Shown piece by piece: positions 49,781-58,063 of a stretch of DNA of 64,000 bases (the first letter of the stretch is position 1; every line of letters begins with the position of its first letter). The position numbers and the translations under genes were made by a program. Origin of the DNA: Nereida ignava (GTDB lineage Bacteria; Pseudomonadota; Alphaproteobacteria; Rhodobacterales; Rhodobacteraceae); NCBI RefSeq assembly GCF_001049735.1, contig NZ_CVPC01000005.1, forward strand, positions 310,001-374,000, written 5' to 3'. Below the pieces are notes generated by a model. It ran no database searches, was not told the origin of the DNA, and worked only from the letters and a program-made list of their open reading frames with translations.

Positions 49781-51397
49781 ATGTTGCATAACATCCCATA
49801 TCTAACAATAACCAAGAAGATGAAGGTGTATGGCTATCGGCGCCGTATCCCAGAAGATGTCCGTTTCTTGTTTGATGGTAAGCTAGAGATTGTGAAATCT
49901 CTCAAAACCAAGTCGCTGACTTTAGCACAAATCGAAGTACAGCGGATGAATCAGTGGTTTGAAGAGCGTGTCGCTACTGTTGGTTATTCGAAAAACGTAA
50001 CTCCGAGAGTGCCAGTTAAGTTAGTGCGGGATATACACGCAGACATGAAGAAGGCAGGCGACCATCCTGACAACGTGCCTAATATAAACGCCCAAACTAG
50101 CCTCTCTGATATCTATGAGCTTTCTGATGATTTCTTGGATGTCGCTGTCCAAGCAAAACACTTGGCGGACGGAAACATCTCCTTAGCAGATTATGAAGAA
50201 TATCTTGCTAGCTATCAGGATACTGATATCGGCAAGATTATTCAGTTTAAAAGGAATAAAGACCATCTTTGGATGTGGCTCCATAAGAAGTATATGGACT
50301 TAGATGCTTTTAAGGCATCAGGCGCTGACCCCACTTTACTTGATCGTAACGGTTATTTACCGCCCCAAAAAAAGTGGGATGAACAGGACCCAGAAGTAGT
50401 CCGCTACCGTATAATGTGTGGGGAAAACTTGCTGCCTGAACCCACATGGCAGAACGCAGTTGACGATTACCTGAGACAGTACAACTCTTCACCAAAGCAG
50501 CGATCTGCCCAGCAAAAAACGAAACATAGTCGTGCCGTCAAAAGTTACTGCATTAAGATAAGCGCTTCTTTTCCGCACGGGATGAACACACCGTTAAAAG
50601 ATATTGATGCGGAAGATGTGCGAGATTTCATTAGGCGAGATGACGTGCAGCCTTCCACAAAGACGAAAAACCTTACAATGCTACGGGCTGTCTGGAATAG
50701 TTGGTCTGCTTATAATCAGAAGCAGGCTGTCGAAGGTGACCCATTTAGGGCCGAGATTGACCTGCATAAGAGTGCCATTGAGGGGACAGAAGTTAATCGC
50801 CGATCATTCACACCTAGTGAGTTTCGGAAGTTCAATGACAGCTTAGCAACAGAAGCCGATAAAGAGGTTCGCCTTGTAGGCCAGATTGCAGCCTATTGTG
50901 GCGCACCAACTGGTGAGATTGCTGGGCTAGAACGAAAGGATGTGAAGCTATCAAGCACCCCTCCCCACCTCGTATTTAGAGCTGTCGCTGGAAAAGATCG
51001 AATAGCAAGATCAGTACCCTTGTTAGAACCTATTAGGACGGAGCTAGAGGCTTACATCAAGGAGCAGCAATGCATTGATCCAACGGACCCAGTGTTTACG
51101 AGTAAAGTTGTTCGGGCGCCAAGTGATCTCTCCAAGAAGCTGAAAGTACACATTACCAATGAGCGACCACATGACCCCCTAAGTTTGGTGCCTTACTCGC
51201 TCAGACACACGTTTAAAGATCGGGTTGGGCAGGTGGTAAAAGGTGGGTTTGCTCAGTATCTTATGGGGCATAAAACCGAAGCGAGTAGTAAGATACACAA
51301 CCGTTACGGAACAGGAGCGCCCCCTGCAGCATTAGTAGATGGGATGATTGCTGTTCAGGCGCTGACGGATTGGGGGATGTTTGAAGAGTTTGATTAG
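49781..51397 (+). CDS. Tyrosine recombinase/integrase
   Basis: A 538-residue phage-type integrase. The N-terminal TITKKMKVYGYRRRIPEDVR resembles DUF6538, a common N-terminal module of such integrases; a SAM-like core-binding domain lies about residues 222-315. In the catalytic domain, box II is YSLRHTF (Arg475, with Tyr472 in place of the usual His), His497 is in MGHKTEAS and the nucleophile is Tyr509 in HNRYG. Box I, normally T-G-x-R-x-x-E, reads CGAPTGEI, with Pro376 where Arg is expected. The ATG has no evident binding site. It lies 96 bases from the tRNA. Confidence 0.9.
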   Translation: MLHNIPYLTITKKMKVYGYRRRIPEDVRFLFDGKLEIVKSLKTKSLTLAQIEVQRMNQWFEERVATVGYSKNVTPRVPVKLVRDIHADMKKAGDHPDNVPNINAQTSLSDIYELSDDFLDVAVQAKHLADGNISLADYEEYLASYQDTDIGKIIQFKRNKDHLWMWLHKKYMDLDAFKASGADPTLLDRNGYLPPQKKWDEQDPEVVRYRIMCGENLLPEPTWQNAVDDYLRQYNSSPKQRSAQQKTKHSRAVKSYCIKISASFPHGMNTPLKDIDAEDVRDFIRRDDVQPSTKTKNLTMLRAVWNSWSAYNQKQAVEGDPFRAEIDLHKSAIEGTEVNRRSFTPSEFRKFNDSLATEADKEVRLVGQIAAYCGAPTGEIAGLERKDVKLSSTPPHLVFRAVAGKDRIARSVPLLEPIRTELEAYIKEQQCIDPTDPVFTSKVVRAPSDLSKKLKVHITNERPHDPLSLVPYSLRHTFKDRVGQVVKGGFAQYLMGHKTEASSKIHNRYGTGAPPAALVDGMIAVQALTDWGMFEEFD

Positions 51398-51509
51398 GCA
51401 AGCTGCGTTATCCCCGCTTTAACCGTTACTAGTATAGGGAAGCTGGTGAGTGGTAACTGCTCTTACAGCTTAATCACGTCCAACCCTCATTAGAGTGAGA
51501 ACTTACAAC

Positions 51510-52886
51510 ATGTCACTTATGATGGATGAACTCATCAAAGAGGTAAGTAATCGTATAGAAGCTACAGAGGGCCGAAAGCGCTCTCGTACTGCTGACGAAC
51601 AACTGCGCTTTGAACATGCTGTCCATGTAGTACTTGTTGATCTGTGGAAGGCTGTGAAATCTGCACCGATAAGAGAGTGTAGCATAAACAAGCGCAGTGG
51701 CTGGTATTCAGAGAACCCAAGATACCGTGACCCCGTTCTAACCTATAAGCAGATGATGGCAGTGTTTGATGGACTACTTAAACTTGGCTTTATTGAGGTT
51801 ACGAGAGAGGGTTACTTTGACCGTATCATCTATCAAGGTAAGACCACACGCTTCGTTGCGAGAGATGAACTCCTAGAGCGGTTACAAGAGCTAGATGGTC
51901 ATCCTGCTCTTTCAGTTCAGCCTGACAAAGATGCTGAAACTATCATCCTGCGCAACACGGTTGGTGGTAAGAAAGTACTGCAAGAGTATGAGGATACACC
52001 AGCCACTGAACGCTACAGATCAAACCTAAAGAAGATTAACTCGTGCTTTCTAAGGCACTGGTGTGACCTTGAGGTGCAAGACACCGAACTGGCTAAACTT
52101 GAAGCACGGATAGCTAACCATGCCACTAAAGAGCCAATAGACTTCTCTCAGCGTACACTTGTTAGGATATTCTCTAACGGGTCTTTCAAGCAGGGTGGGC
52201 GCTTCTATCGTGCATGGTGGCAGAATGTACCAAGTGAGTATCGTAAGTACATCACGATAGATGAAAAGCGGACAGCGGAGTTCGACTTCTCTCAGTTAAA
52301 CCCACACCTACTCTACCACAGTAACTACAAAGAGCTTGGCTCTGAGGATGCTTATGACAGGGTGCTGGATGGCGAGCATCGTGGCCTGGTCAAACAAGCA
52401 TTCAATGCAATGGTTCAAGCGTCCACTCCCCTCAAGAACTGCCCTACTGAGATAGACCTATCTGGCTTAGAGATGAGTTGGGCAGAGCTACGTGATCGTA
52501 TCATTAACGCTCACAAACCTATTTCAGATCAGTTCTTCAAAGGTGTCGGCAATCATCTACAGTTCGTGGATAGCAACATTGCGGAACGTGTCATGCTTCA
52601 CTTCGCTAACATGGATGCACCTGCTCTGCCTGTGCATGACAGCTTTATCTTGCATCACGCTTACGGTGAGAGCGGTGAAGTGGAGGAGGCTATGCGTAGA
52701 GCGTTCTACGAGGAGGTAGGCGAACACATCTCAAAGGTAGATAAAGAGATACTTACTTGGGATTACAGGAAAGAAGCTGACGCCAACACTGCTGTGGAAG
52801 ACATGGATATGGATGCGATCCTCCGTGCAGATAATGATCTATCACAGTGGAGAAGTAGGCACCGGCTTTGGTATGCCCAGCGCTAA
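51510..52886 (+). CDS. Polymerase-palm protein of the PolA/single-subunit RNAP-like type (plasmid-type, uncharacterised)
   Basis: A 458-residue protein. Residues 70-125 look like a winged helix (LTYKQMMAVFDGLLKLGFIE, GYFDRIIYQGKTTRF). Then GGRFYRAWWQNVPSEYRKY is followed by a motif A-like AEFDFSQLNPHLLY (Asp259), a motif B-like RGLVKQAFN (Arg291, Lys295) and a motif C-like LPVHDSF (Asp377). The order and spacing fit a right-hand polymerase palm of family A or T7 RNAP type, without exonuclease or thumb-insert domains. I recall similar proteins on alphaproteobacterial plasmids, usually unannotated. A role in replication initiation or priming of the element is inferred. GTG at 51495 is an alternative start. 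Confidence 0.55.
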   Translation: MSLMMDELIKEVSNRIEATEGRKRSRTADEQLRFEHAVHVVLVDLWKAVKSAPIRECSINKRSGWYSENPRYRDPVLTYKQMMAVFDGLLKLGFIEVTREGYFDRIIYQGKTTRFVARDELLERLQELDGHPALSVQPDKDAETIILRNTVGGKKVLQEYEDTPATERYRSNLKKINSCFLRHWCDLEVQDTELAKLEARIANHATKEPIDFSQRTLVRIFSNGSFKQGGRFYRAWWQNVPSEYRKYITIDEKRTAEFDFSQLNPHLLYHSNYKELGSEDAYDRVLDGEHRGLVKQAFNAMVQASTPLKNCPTEIDLSGLEMSWAELRDRIINAHKPISDQFFKGVGNHLQFVDSNIAERVMLHFANMDAPALPVHDSFILHHAYGESGEVEEAMRRAFYEEVGEHISKVDKEILTWDYRKEADANTAVEDMDMDAILRADNDLSQWRSRHRLWYAQR

Positions 52887-53015
52887 GCTGGGACAAGTAT
52901 CTGTGTTGGGCCTTCGTAAAGCAGGTAGATGGCTTGAAGTTTATGGGTGTGGTTGGCCTTGTCTAACTGTGATGCAGCTACAACTGAAAGTTATCAGTAA
53001 CTAAAGGAGAGTGAC

Positions 53016-53135
53016 ATGGCAGACTGTGGATGTGGGCGCAGCCCAACTGGTAAGTGTATTGGATAGCACAACCTTACCGAAGAACAGTACCAAGAGAAGA
53101 AGGCTGCTTACGAAGCAAAGAAAGCTGAGAAGTAA
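53016..53135 (+). pseudogene. Cys-rich microgene interrupted by an in-frame amber codon
   Basis: AAAGGAGAG lies seven bases before an ATG that opens MADCGCGRSPTGKCIG, then TAG at 53064-53066, then in the same frame HNLTEEQYQEKKAAYEAKKA to EK and a TAA stop. The sequence reads as one 39-codon protein with a CxC-x7-C-x3-H metal-site pattern and a charged helix; a Trp codon (TGG) changed to TAG would explain the stop. It may be a pseudogene, or the amber may be read through. Small proteins of this kind are familiar from marine phages, by recall only. Confidence 0.5.
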
Positions 53136-53247
53136 GTCTGACTAGTGAGGCTGATTGCGTAGGTGTTTATGACCACCACGTGGCCACATCAAGTCATCAG
53201 CAGTCATCCTTAGCAAGCTAAAGACAAGATTACTAACAGGCCTGGAC

Positions 53248-53269
53248 AGCAGCTCCTGAGAGCTGCTGA
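53248..53269 (+). promoter_or_regulatory. Hairpin before the membrane/TerB gene pair
   Basis: A perfect 9-bp stem (CAGCAGCTC / GAGCTGCTG) with a CTGA loop lies in the 239-base gap after the Cys-rich microgene. It lacks a T-run. It may separate the replication part of the element from the cargo. Confidence 0.35.
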
Positions 53270-53374
53270 AGGGGCTTCCACTTTGGTCTGTTGGCTATTT
53301 GGTTTGAACGTGGCATTAATTCAAAAGACGTTAAAGTTGAGTTCACGATTAAAGGTTATTGGGGGTCATCGTGC

Positions 53375-53797
53375 ATGGAAGCTATGATTGAAGAAGTCAT
53401 CAAGGACATCAACATGTCTTTGCCAGAACGAAAGTTGAAGCAGTTAATAGAAAGAACAAACCTTTCAGCCGATGTGAAGGCTATCATGTCTGATATAGTT
53501 CACGTGACCGTTAAAGTTGGTGGTAAGGTGCTAGCAATTGGCCGAAAGATTCTGACCTTTGTTCTAGACTTAGTTAAGACTTTTCCAGCTATCGCTATGG
53601 GTACTATTGCGGCTCTGGTGATAACAGCAGTTGTTGGTGCAGTGCCACTGATTGGCGCTCCATTAGCTGCCTTCCTTGGACCAATCCTCTTGGCAATCGG
53701 GGTGACTGCTGGTGCTTTGAAAGACTTCACACATGACAAATTACAGGATCGCATAACTGCTCTGGTAGAGTCGTTTAAAGTTTTAGTGGGTGTATGA
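53375..53797 (+). CDS. Small membrane protein with a long hydrophobic hairpin
   Basis: A 140-residue protein, family not named. The N-terminal half is amphipathic (LPERKLKQLIERTNLSADVK, then DIVHVTVKVGGKVLAIGRKI), followed by two long hydrophobic segments rich in Gly, Ala and Pro (FPAIAMGTIAALVITAVVGA and LIGAPLAAFLGPILLAIGVT) and a short charged tail. The start at 53375 has GGGGG nine bases upstream; an in-frame TTG at 53291 is possible. It is followed without a gap by the TerB-like gene, so both probably act together at the membrane. Confidence 0.6.
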   Translation: MEAMIEEVIKDINMSLPERKLKQLIERTNLSADVKAIMSDIVHVTVKVGGKVLAIGRKILTFVLDLVKTFPAIAMGTIAALVITAVVGAVPLIGAPLAAFLGPILLAIGVTAGALKDFTHDKLQDRITALVESFKVLVGV

Positions 53798-53798
53798 G

Positions 53799-54740
53799 AT
53801 GAGGACGGCTGAAGACCAAACCGCTCAGCTTGAGCTACTAAACAATGTCGAATTTGTTGTGAACGACACTAATAAATTCAAACTCAAACTGGGCATAGGT
53901 GAAGATGCGTATAAGTCTTTAAAGCTGGCCAAGTCTCTTCAAGCGCTCTGGGACTTAAAAGGAGCAGCTGGAGCAGGCGCAGCAGCAGCGGCTACTCCGG
54001 CCGTAGCTACTACGTTTTTTGCGAGTACGGCAGGACCGCTTTCGTTCTTGGGGATTGGGGCGGCTGCTGCCACTCCAGTTGGTTGGGTTATGGGCGCAGC
54101 AGTTTTATCAGGCGGAGCTTATTATGGCGCTATGCGTATGCTCGGCAAATTTAATTCGTCACGGGTAGACAGTATTCCAAAGTTTATTAACACGCCCATA
54201 GACCTTTTGGGTGCAACGATATTTGACATGATGGCTGGTCTCTCGTTGAAAGTATCTTCGCTGTCACATTCAATTGACGATGTAGAGCGCAGTGCAGTTA
54301 TTGAGTATTTCGTTGAGGAGTGGGGACTTTCGACTGAGTACGCTGAAGCCGCCTTACCAGTTATTGAAAGTTCAATCCAAGATAAGAAATTGAAAGACAT
54401 GGCTGCAGGGCTAGCCGAATTTCAATTGGAAAACCCAGACTGCAATCCAAGCCAAATGAGGAAAGACATTAAAGCATTTTTGGAGGAAATTGCTTACTCA
54501 GATGGAGATTACAGTGAGGTGGAGGAGTTAGCCATCGAAGCGGTTGAAAACATTCTAAATCACTCGCTTGCGGGTCATAGGCAAATAGCGAAGTCAGCGG
54601 CCAATTATGCGAAGGTGTCTGCTGAGGTAATTGGTAGCGCTGCATCAGGTGCATCGAAGGTTGTCGATAGTGCAACTAAAAATGCAGGTGGTCTGGTTAA
54701 GTCTATTTGGAAGAAAAGTCATATCAATGACGATAACTAA
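53799..54740 (+). CDS. TerB-like domain protein with Gly/Ala-rich membrane segments
   Basis: A 313-residue protein. Residues about 55-115 form Ala/Gly-rich hydrophobic stretches (AAGAGAAAAATPAVATTFFA, GWVMGAAVLSGGAYYGAM). Residues about 180-255 resemble a TerB-type helical domain (KDMAAGLAEFQLENPDCNPS, FLEEIAYSDGDYSEVEELAI), with the acidic A-x-S-D-G-x-x-x-x-x-E pattern of that family. The ATG at 53799 follows the preceding stop by one base; a GTG at 53790 overlaps it. TerB domains occur in stress and phage-resistance contexts. Confidence 0.55.
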   Translation: MRTAEDQTAQLELLNNVEFVVNDTNKFKLKLGIGEDAYKSLKLAKSLQALWDLKGAAGAGAAAAATPAVATTFFASTAGPLSFLGIGAAAATPVGWVMGAAVLSGGAYYGAMRMLGKFNSSRVDSIPKFINTPIDLLGATIFDMMAGLSLKVSSLSHSIDDVERSAVIEYFVEEWGLSTEYAEAALPVIESSIQDKKLKDMAAGLAEFQLENPDCNPSQMRKDIKAFLEEIAYSDGDYSEVEELAIEAVENILNHSLAGHRQIAKSAANYAKVSAEVIGSAASGASKVVDSATKNAGGLVKSIWKKSHINDDN

Positions 54741-54898
54741 GCGGATTGAAGCCGTCACTGCTGAAACTGCTTTTGGGATGGAAGTCTTTATAGACTTGTT
54801 CGCAAAGGTTCGTAACGTCGTAGATGGACGTTAAAGCGTTTCGATGGTCTACGGATTTACTGAAAAACAAAGTTATGATAAGGGTGTAATGTCTAGTA

Positions 54899-56284
54899 AT
54901 GAAATACTTATTATCTTTAACTTTGATTATCTGGTCCAGTATTACTTTTGCTCAGGATAGAGGGCCATTCGATCTCACTGTTTATGGTTCATTTTTGCAT
55001 ACGGGCGAAGTCCCTTCAGCATTATTTTTTTTTAACGATATTGAACAATACGATAGCTTTGAATTGCGGCGTGCGCTTAGAGACCATGCCATTAAAGTTG
55101 TTGTCTTGGGAAGTGATGGAGGCAGCGTTTTCGAAGGATTAAGTATGGCTGGTATCCTCAATGATAAAAGTATCGCTACTTACGTTCCAGAACTGCCTGG
55201 GGATATGGGGTGTTACTCAGCGTGTGCGTATATGTTTTTTGGAGGACAGGTGCGATTAGCTAAAGGTAATTTGGCCGTTCACCAGGCTGGCTCTTACGGC
55301 ATGAAAAACGATGAATCCAAACAAATTGTCAGTGAGACTCAGCAAGCAACGCAATTTACCGTTTCCGAAATAATTGGGTTTCTAAATGAATTTGATACTC
55401 CCCCTTGGGTTTATGAAAAAATGTTTAGAAGCAGAGAATTCTACGAGTTTAGCGACAAAGAAAAAGCAGAACTTTCTAGTCGATCAAGTGAACTTGGTGC
55501 AGTTGAATTATCTTCGATTGACAACTTCATTGCCAGATTTTTTGATCACTTGGAAAAATTAAAGGTAAAAGAAAAGGAGATGAGCGCAAATGTGAGTGCT
55601 GATCAGCTGACAGAGCAGAAGCCACAGATTGACAAAAAAATACCCAAACAGTTGCCACCGGAAAAACCTAAGAAGTTCGTGCCAAATCTGTCAATTTCTG
55701 GAATACAAAAATTTCTAAACGCTGCCGGTTGTTCAGCAGGGCCCGCTGACGGGAAGTGGGGTGCAAAGACTAAAAGTGCTGTCATTGCTTTTTCCCGACA
55801 ACATGGTTTGAAAATTGATATGAAAAATGTGCTGTCGGATGAGTTTCTAATAAAAATTATTGATACTTCTTTGAAATGCCGTCCAGAAAAACATACTGAT
55901 CAAGGGGCCAATAGTTGCATATCGAAAGCTTCACATGCTTCTTATTGTGATGACAGTATTGAATCAGACCTTCGAAAGTTTCCCAAATTTTCTCTGTTAC
56001 GTGTTCGATGCGGGCGGGAAGCTGGTGTTTATAGTTTGAAGCTTGTTGGTACAACTACGTCGCACGGAGGCTACGGCTTCGAATTAAGACACAAGTCTGG
56101 AATTAATGTGATGAAGTCGAAACTGAGTGGTATTTTTTTAGCAAACGGGCTTTATGCGAAGCTGAGAATGAAGGTTTATCTGGGTAACACGAACAGAAAT
56201 TTGTTCAACATTAAGTTGAAAAAGAGAGGTTCCACTTACACGGGCACGACTGCGAGGGGATGTGAAGTAGCAGTTAGCAATTAA
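54899..56284 (+). CDS. Secreted ClpP-like serine protease with peptidoglycan-binding domain
   Basis: A 461-residue protein. The signal peptide ends near ITFAQDRG. Residues 60-135 match periplasmic ClpP-fold proteins of the COG3904 kind: VVLGSDGGSVFEGLSMAG, nucleophile Ser107 in GCYSACAYMFFGG and His128 in LAVHQAG. A charged Lys/Pro linker (KKIPKQLPPEKPKKF) leads to a PG_binding_1-like domain at 265-304 (GIQKFLNAAGCSAGPADGKW). The last 140 residues form a Cys-containing beta-rich region not recognised. It is probably anchored to the cell wall in the periplasm; the substrate is unknown. Confidence 0.7.
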   Translation: MKYLLSLTLIIWSSITFAQDRGPFDLTVYGSFLHTGEVPSALFFFNDIEQYDSFELRRALRDHAIKVVVLGSDGGSVFEGLSMAGILNDKSIATYVPELPGDMGCYSACAYMFFGGQVRLAKGNLAVHQAGSYGMKNDESKQIVSETQQATQFTVSEIIGFLNEFDTPPWVYEKMFRSREFYEFSDKEKAELSSRSSELGAVELSSIDNFIARFFDHLEKLKVKEKEMSANVSADQLTEQKPQIDKKIPKQLPPEKPKKFVPNLSISGIQKFLNAAGCSAGPADGKWGAKTKSAVIAFSRQHGLKIDMKNVLSDEFLIKIIDTSLKCRPEKHTDQGANSCISKASHASYCDDSIESDLRKFPKFSLLRVRCGREAGVYSLKLVGTTTSHGGYGFELRHKSGINVMKSKLSGIFLANGLYAKLRMKVYLGNTNRNLFNIKLKKRGSTYTGTTARGCEVAVSN

Positions 56285-56297
56285 CCTAGCTCGCACA

Positions 56298-56843
56298 TCA
56301 CCCGTTCAACACTCTATGAACAGACATCCTACTGATGCCCATCTGTTCAGCAATCTTGTAGGTGCTTAGCCCATCTTCACGTAGTTGCTTAACCTTAGCT
56401 CTGTCTATCGTGCGCTTACGTCCGTGATTGACATACACGCCACGCTCTTTGGCCTTAGCTATGCCCTCAAGCTGCCGCTTCTTGATGATGCTCTTCTCAA
56501 ACTCTGCAAAGGCTCCCATCATTTGTAACTGAAGTTTTGCTAGTGCGTCGTTCTCTTGAGGGTCAAACATCAAACGCTCAGTGATAAACTGGACAGCAAC
56601 ACCCTTCTGATTGAGTTGCGCTACAATGCCCTGCAGGTCACGCAGATCACGTGCCAAACGATCAATAGACCAGATAACAACAGTGTCACCATCACGTGCG
56701 TATGAAAGTAGCTCCCCCAGCGCTGGGCGCTCTACACCACTACCAGAAAGCTTCTCCTCAAAGATGCGATCACAGTCGGGCAGTTCTTGCCTGTCTAGAT
56801 GCTGATCAACTGTGCTGACACGCCTGTATCCCAGAATAGCCAT
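56298..56843 (-). CDS. Serine recombinase/resolvase
   Basis: A 181-residue small serine recombinase. The catalytic Ser is in LGYRRVSTVDQHLDRQ, with Arg residues in VVIWSIDRLARDLRDL; the E-helix is FAEFEKSIIKKRQLEGIAKA and the C-terminal HTH is STYKIAEQMGISRMSVHRVL. Full length. A strong GGAGGAG precedes the ATG. It could resolve element multimers or invert a segment. It faces the ClpP-like gene and is one of two recombinase types in the element. Confidence 0.93.
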   Translation of the reverse strand: MAILGYRRVSTVDQHLDRQELPDCDRIFEEKLSGSGVERPALGELLSYARDGDTVVIWSIDRLARDLRDLQGIVAQLNQKGVAVQFITERLMFDPQENDALAKLQLQMMGAFAEFEKSIIKKRQLEGIAKAKERGVYVNHGRKRTIDRAKVKQLREDGLSTYKIAEQMGISRMSVHRVLNG

Positions 56844-56991
56844 GTGAGAACTCCTCCTTCAGTAACATAGACCTCTAGAGTCACGCCAATATCGTAACAT
56901 TGCAAGGCATTTGTTACCGCATCGCTAGTAACAAGCTACCAGTAACGCTGAGCTAGAGGGCAATGTGACTACATTGGTGTGATGAAAAGAA

Positions 56992-57028
56992 GAAGGGCCA
57001 GACGTGATGTGGAGGCGTCTGACCCTTC
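56992..57028. promoter_or_regulatory. 13-bp hairpin between resolvase and Rap1a-like gene
   Basis: The arms GAAGGGCCAGACG and CGTCTGACCCTTC pair over 13 bases with one G-U. There is no T-run on either side. It lies about 150 bases before the resolvase start and could be a recombination or operator site or a weak terminator for the gene upstream on the reverse strand. Confidence 0.4.
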
Positions 57029-57119
57029 AGGTAGCGTTCTAACGGGGAGCTACAATATCACATGTACGGATTTAGTTTCGGATTGGATCACATAGTTGTT
57101 CGGCAGAAACCAAACAAAT

Positions 57120-57548
57120 TCATTCACATGGAAAGAAATTCATCAAAGTCTTTACTGCCGCTGCTGGAAACAAACTTTCCGCCCATACTTCATAGTTGCC
57201 TTTGCGAACAGAATTAACATTCACCTGCATTCTAACAATCTGCATCAACAGATCAGCAGTAATTGGAGTATTTGATGGCACACAAAATAACCCTACGCCG
57301 CCGCCTTGCTTGTTCAGAGAATTCATCAGTGTGATGGCCTGAGTAACAGCAATGACATAGGTGCGATATTGCACAAGTTCTATCTGATCGTCGCCATCAT
57401 ACTTTTCTAAGACGATAGAGGTCTTGAAGTAGGCGCATTCAGGGGCATCACACTCTAATTCCACAACCTCACCTTTACCGCTTTGTGCGCTTATCGGTGA
57501 AGCGGCAGCTATCGCTAAAGCGATTGTGATTATAAGAATTTTTATCAT
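57120..57548 (-). CDS. Rap1a/Tai-like small secreted protein
   Basis: A 142-residue protein with a signal peptide (MIKILIITIALAIAAASPIS-AQS). The part TYVIAVTQAITLMNSLNKQG, LFCVPSNTPITADLLMQIVR and the end AAAVKTLMNFFPCE follows the layout of Rap1a/Tai domain proteins, known as immunity proteins against type VI amidase effectors but also found widely without effectors. Four cysteines are spaced for disulphides. AAGGGGC precedes the start. No effector is seen nearby. Confidence 0.5.
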   Translation of the reverse strand: MIKILIITIALAIAAASPISAQSGKGEVVELECDAPECAYFKTSIVLEKYDGDDQIELVQYRTYVIAVTQAITLMNSLNKQGGGVGLFCVPSNTPITADLLMQIVRMQVNVNSVRKGNYEVWAESLFPAAAVKTLMNFFPCE

Positions 57549-57787
57549 TTTATTGCCCCTTTAACTTGCGGATACATAACACAGTTTAATCTCACGGTGA
57601 ATGTACGCTGTTGTGCGCAACACAAGCGAAACGACGATTTAACTAACATTGAAGTGACTGATACCGCCTTCGTGAAAACATGAATGGCCTAGTGTTCAAG
57701 TTAACAAGATTTAACAGTCTCCTGCAGGTTAAGGATAGGTATGAAAATAGGTTACGACAGCTTTGCATATAGCTTGCCGTCAGAACA

Positions 57788-58063
57788 TCAGACCTCGCTG
57801 TCATACCCCTCACAGCGCCTCTGACGAGCTATCTCGTGGGACAACAACATAGGTGATGCACTGGGCAATGGCAGGTGTGAGTAATGGCGACAAAGCGGTT
57901 CCCACTCAGACAGGTAACTCTGGTTGTGCCACTGCTTACCTTTCCGCTTCTGCAAGATGTACTGGATGCGATCCACACAGACGATCACACGGTGGCGCTC
58001 ATCTGCGTAGACACTGGGATAGTCAGGATGTGTTTCGGGTACAGTGATTGGTGAGTGGTACAT
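57788..58063 (-). CDS. Hypothetical mobile-element protein
   Basis: A 91-residue protein with a strong GCGGAGG eight bases before its ATG. The core DERHRVIVCVDRIQYILQKR, KGKQWHNQSYLSEWEPLCRH resembles small proteins I recall from alphaproteobacterial plasmids and prophages, with a pattern of strand-strand-helix. Function unknown. It is in the reverse-strand set of the element. Confidence 0.55.
   Translation of the reverse strand: MYHSPITVPETHPDYPSVYADERHRVIVCVDRIQYILQKRKGKQWHNQSYLSEWEPLCRHYSHLPLPSASPMLLSHEIARQRRCEGYDSEV

Noticed and set aside
57741-57824. 27-codon forward frame after AAGGATAGGT
   Set aside because: It runs through the end of the reverse-strand 91-residue gene, has no similarity and depends only on a binding-site match.
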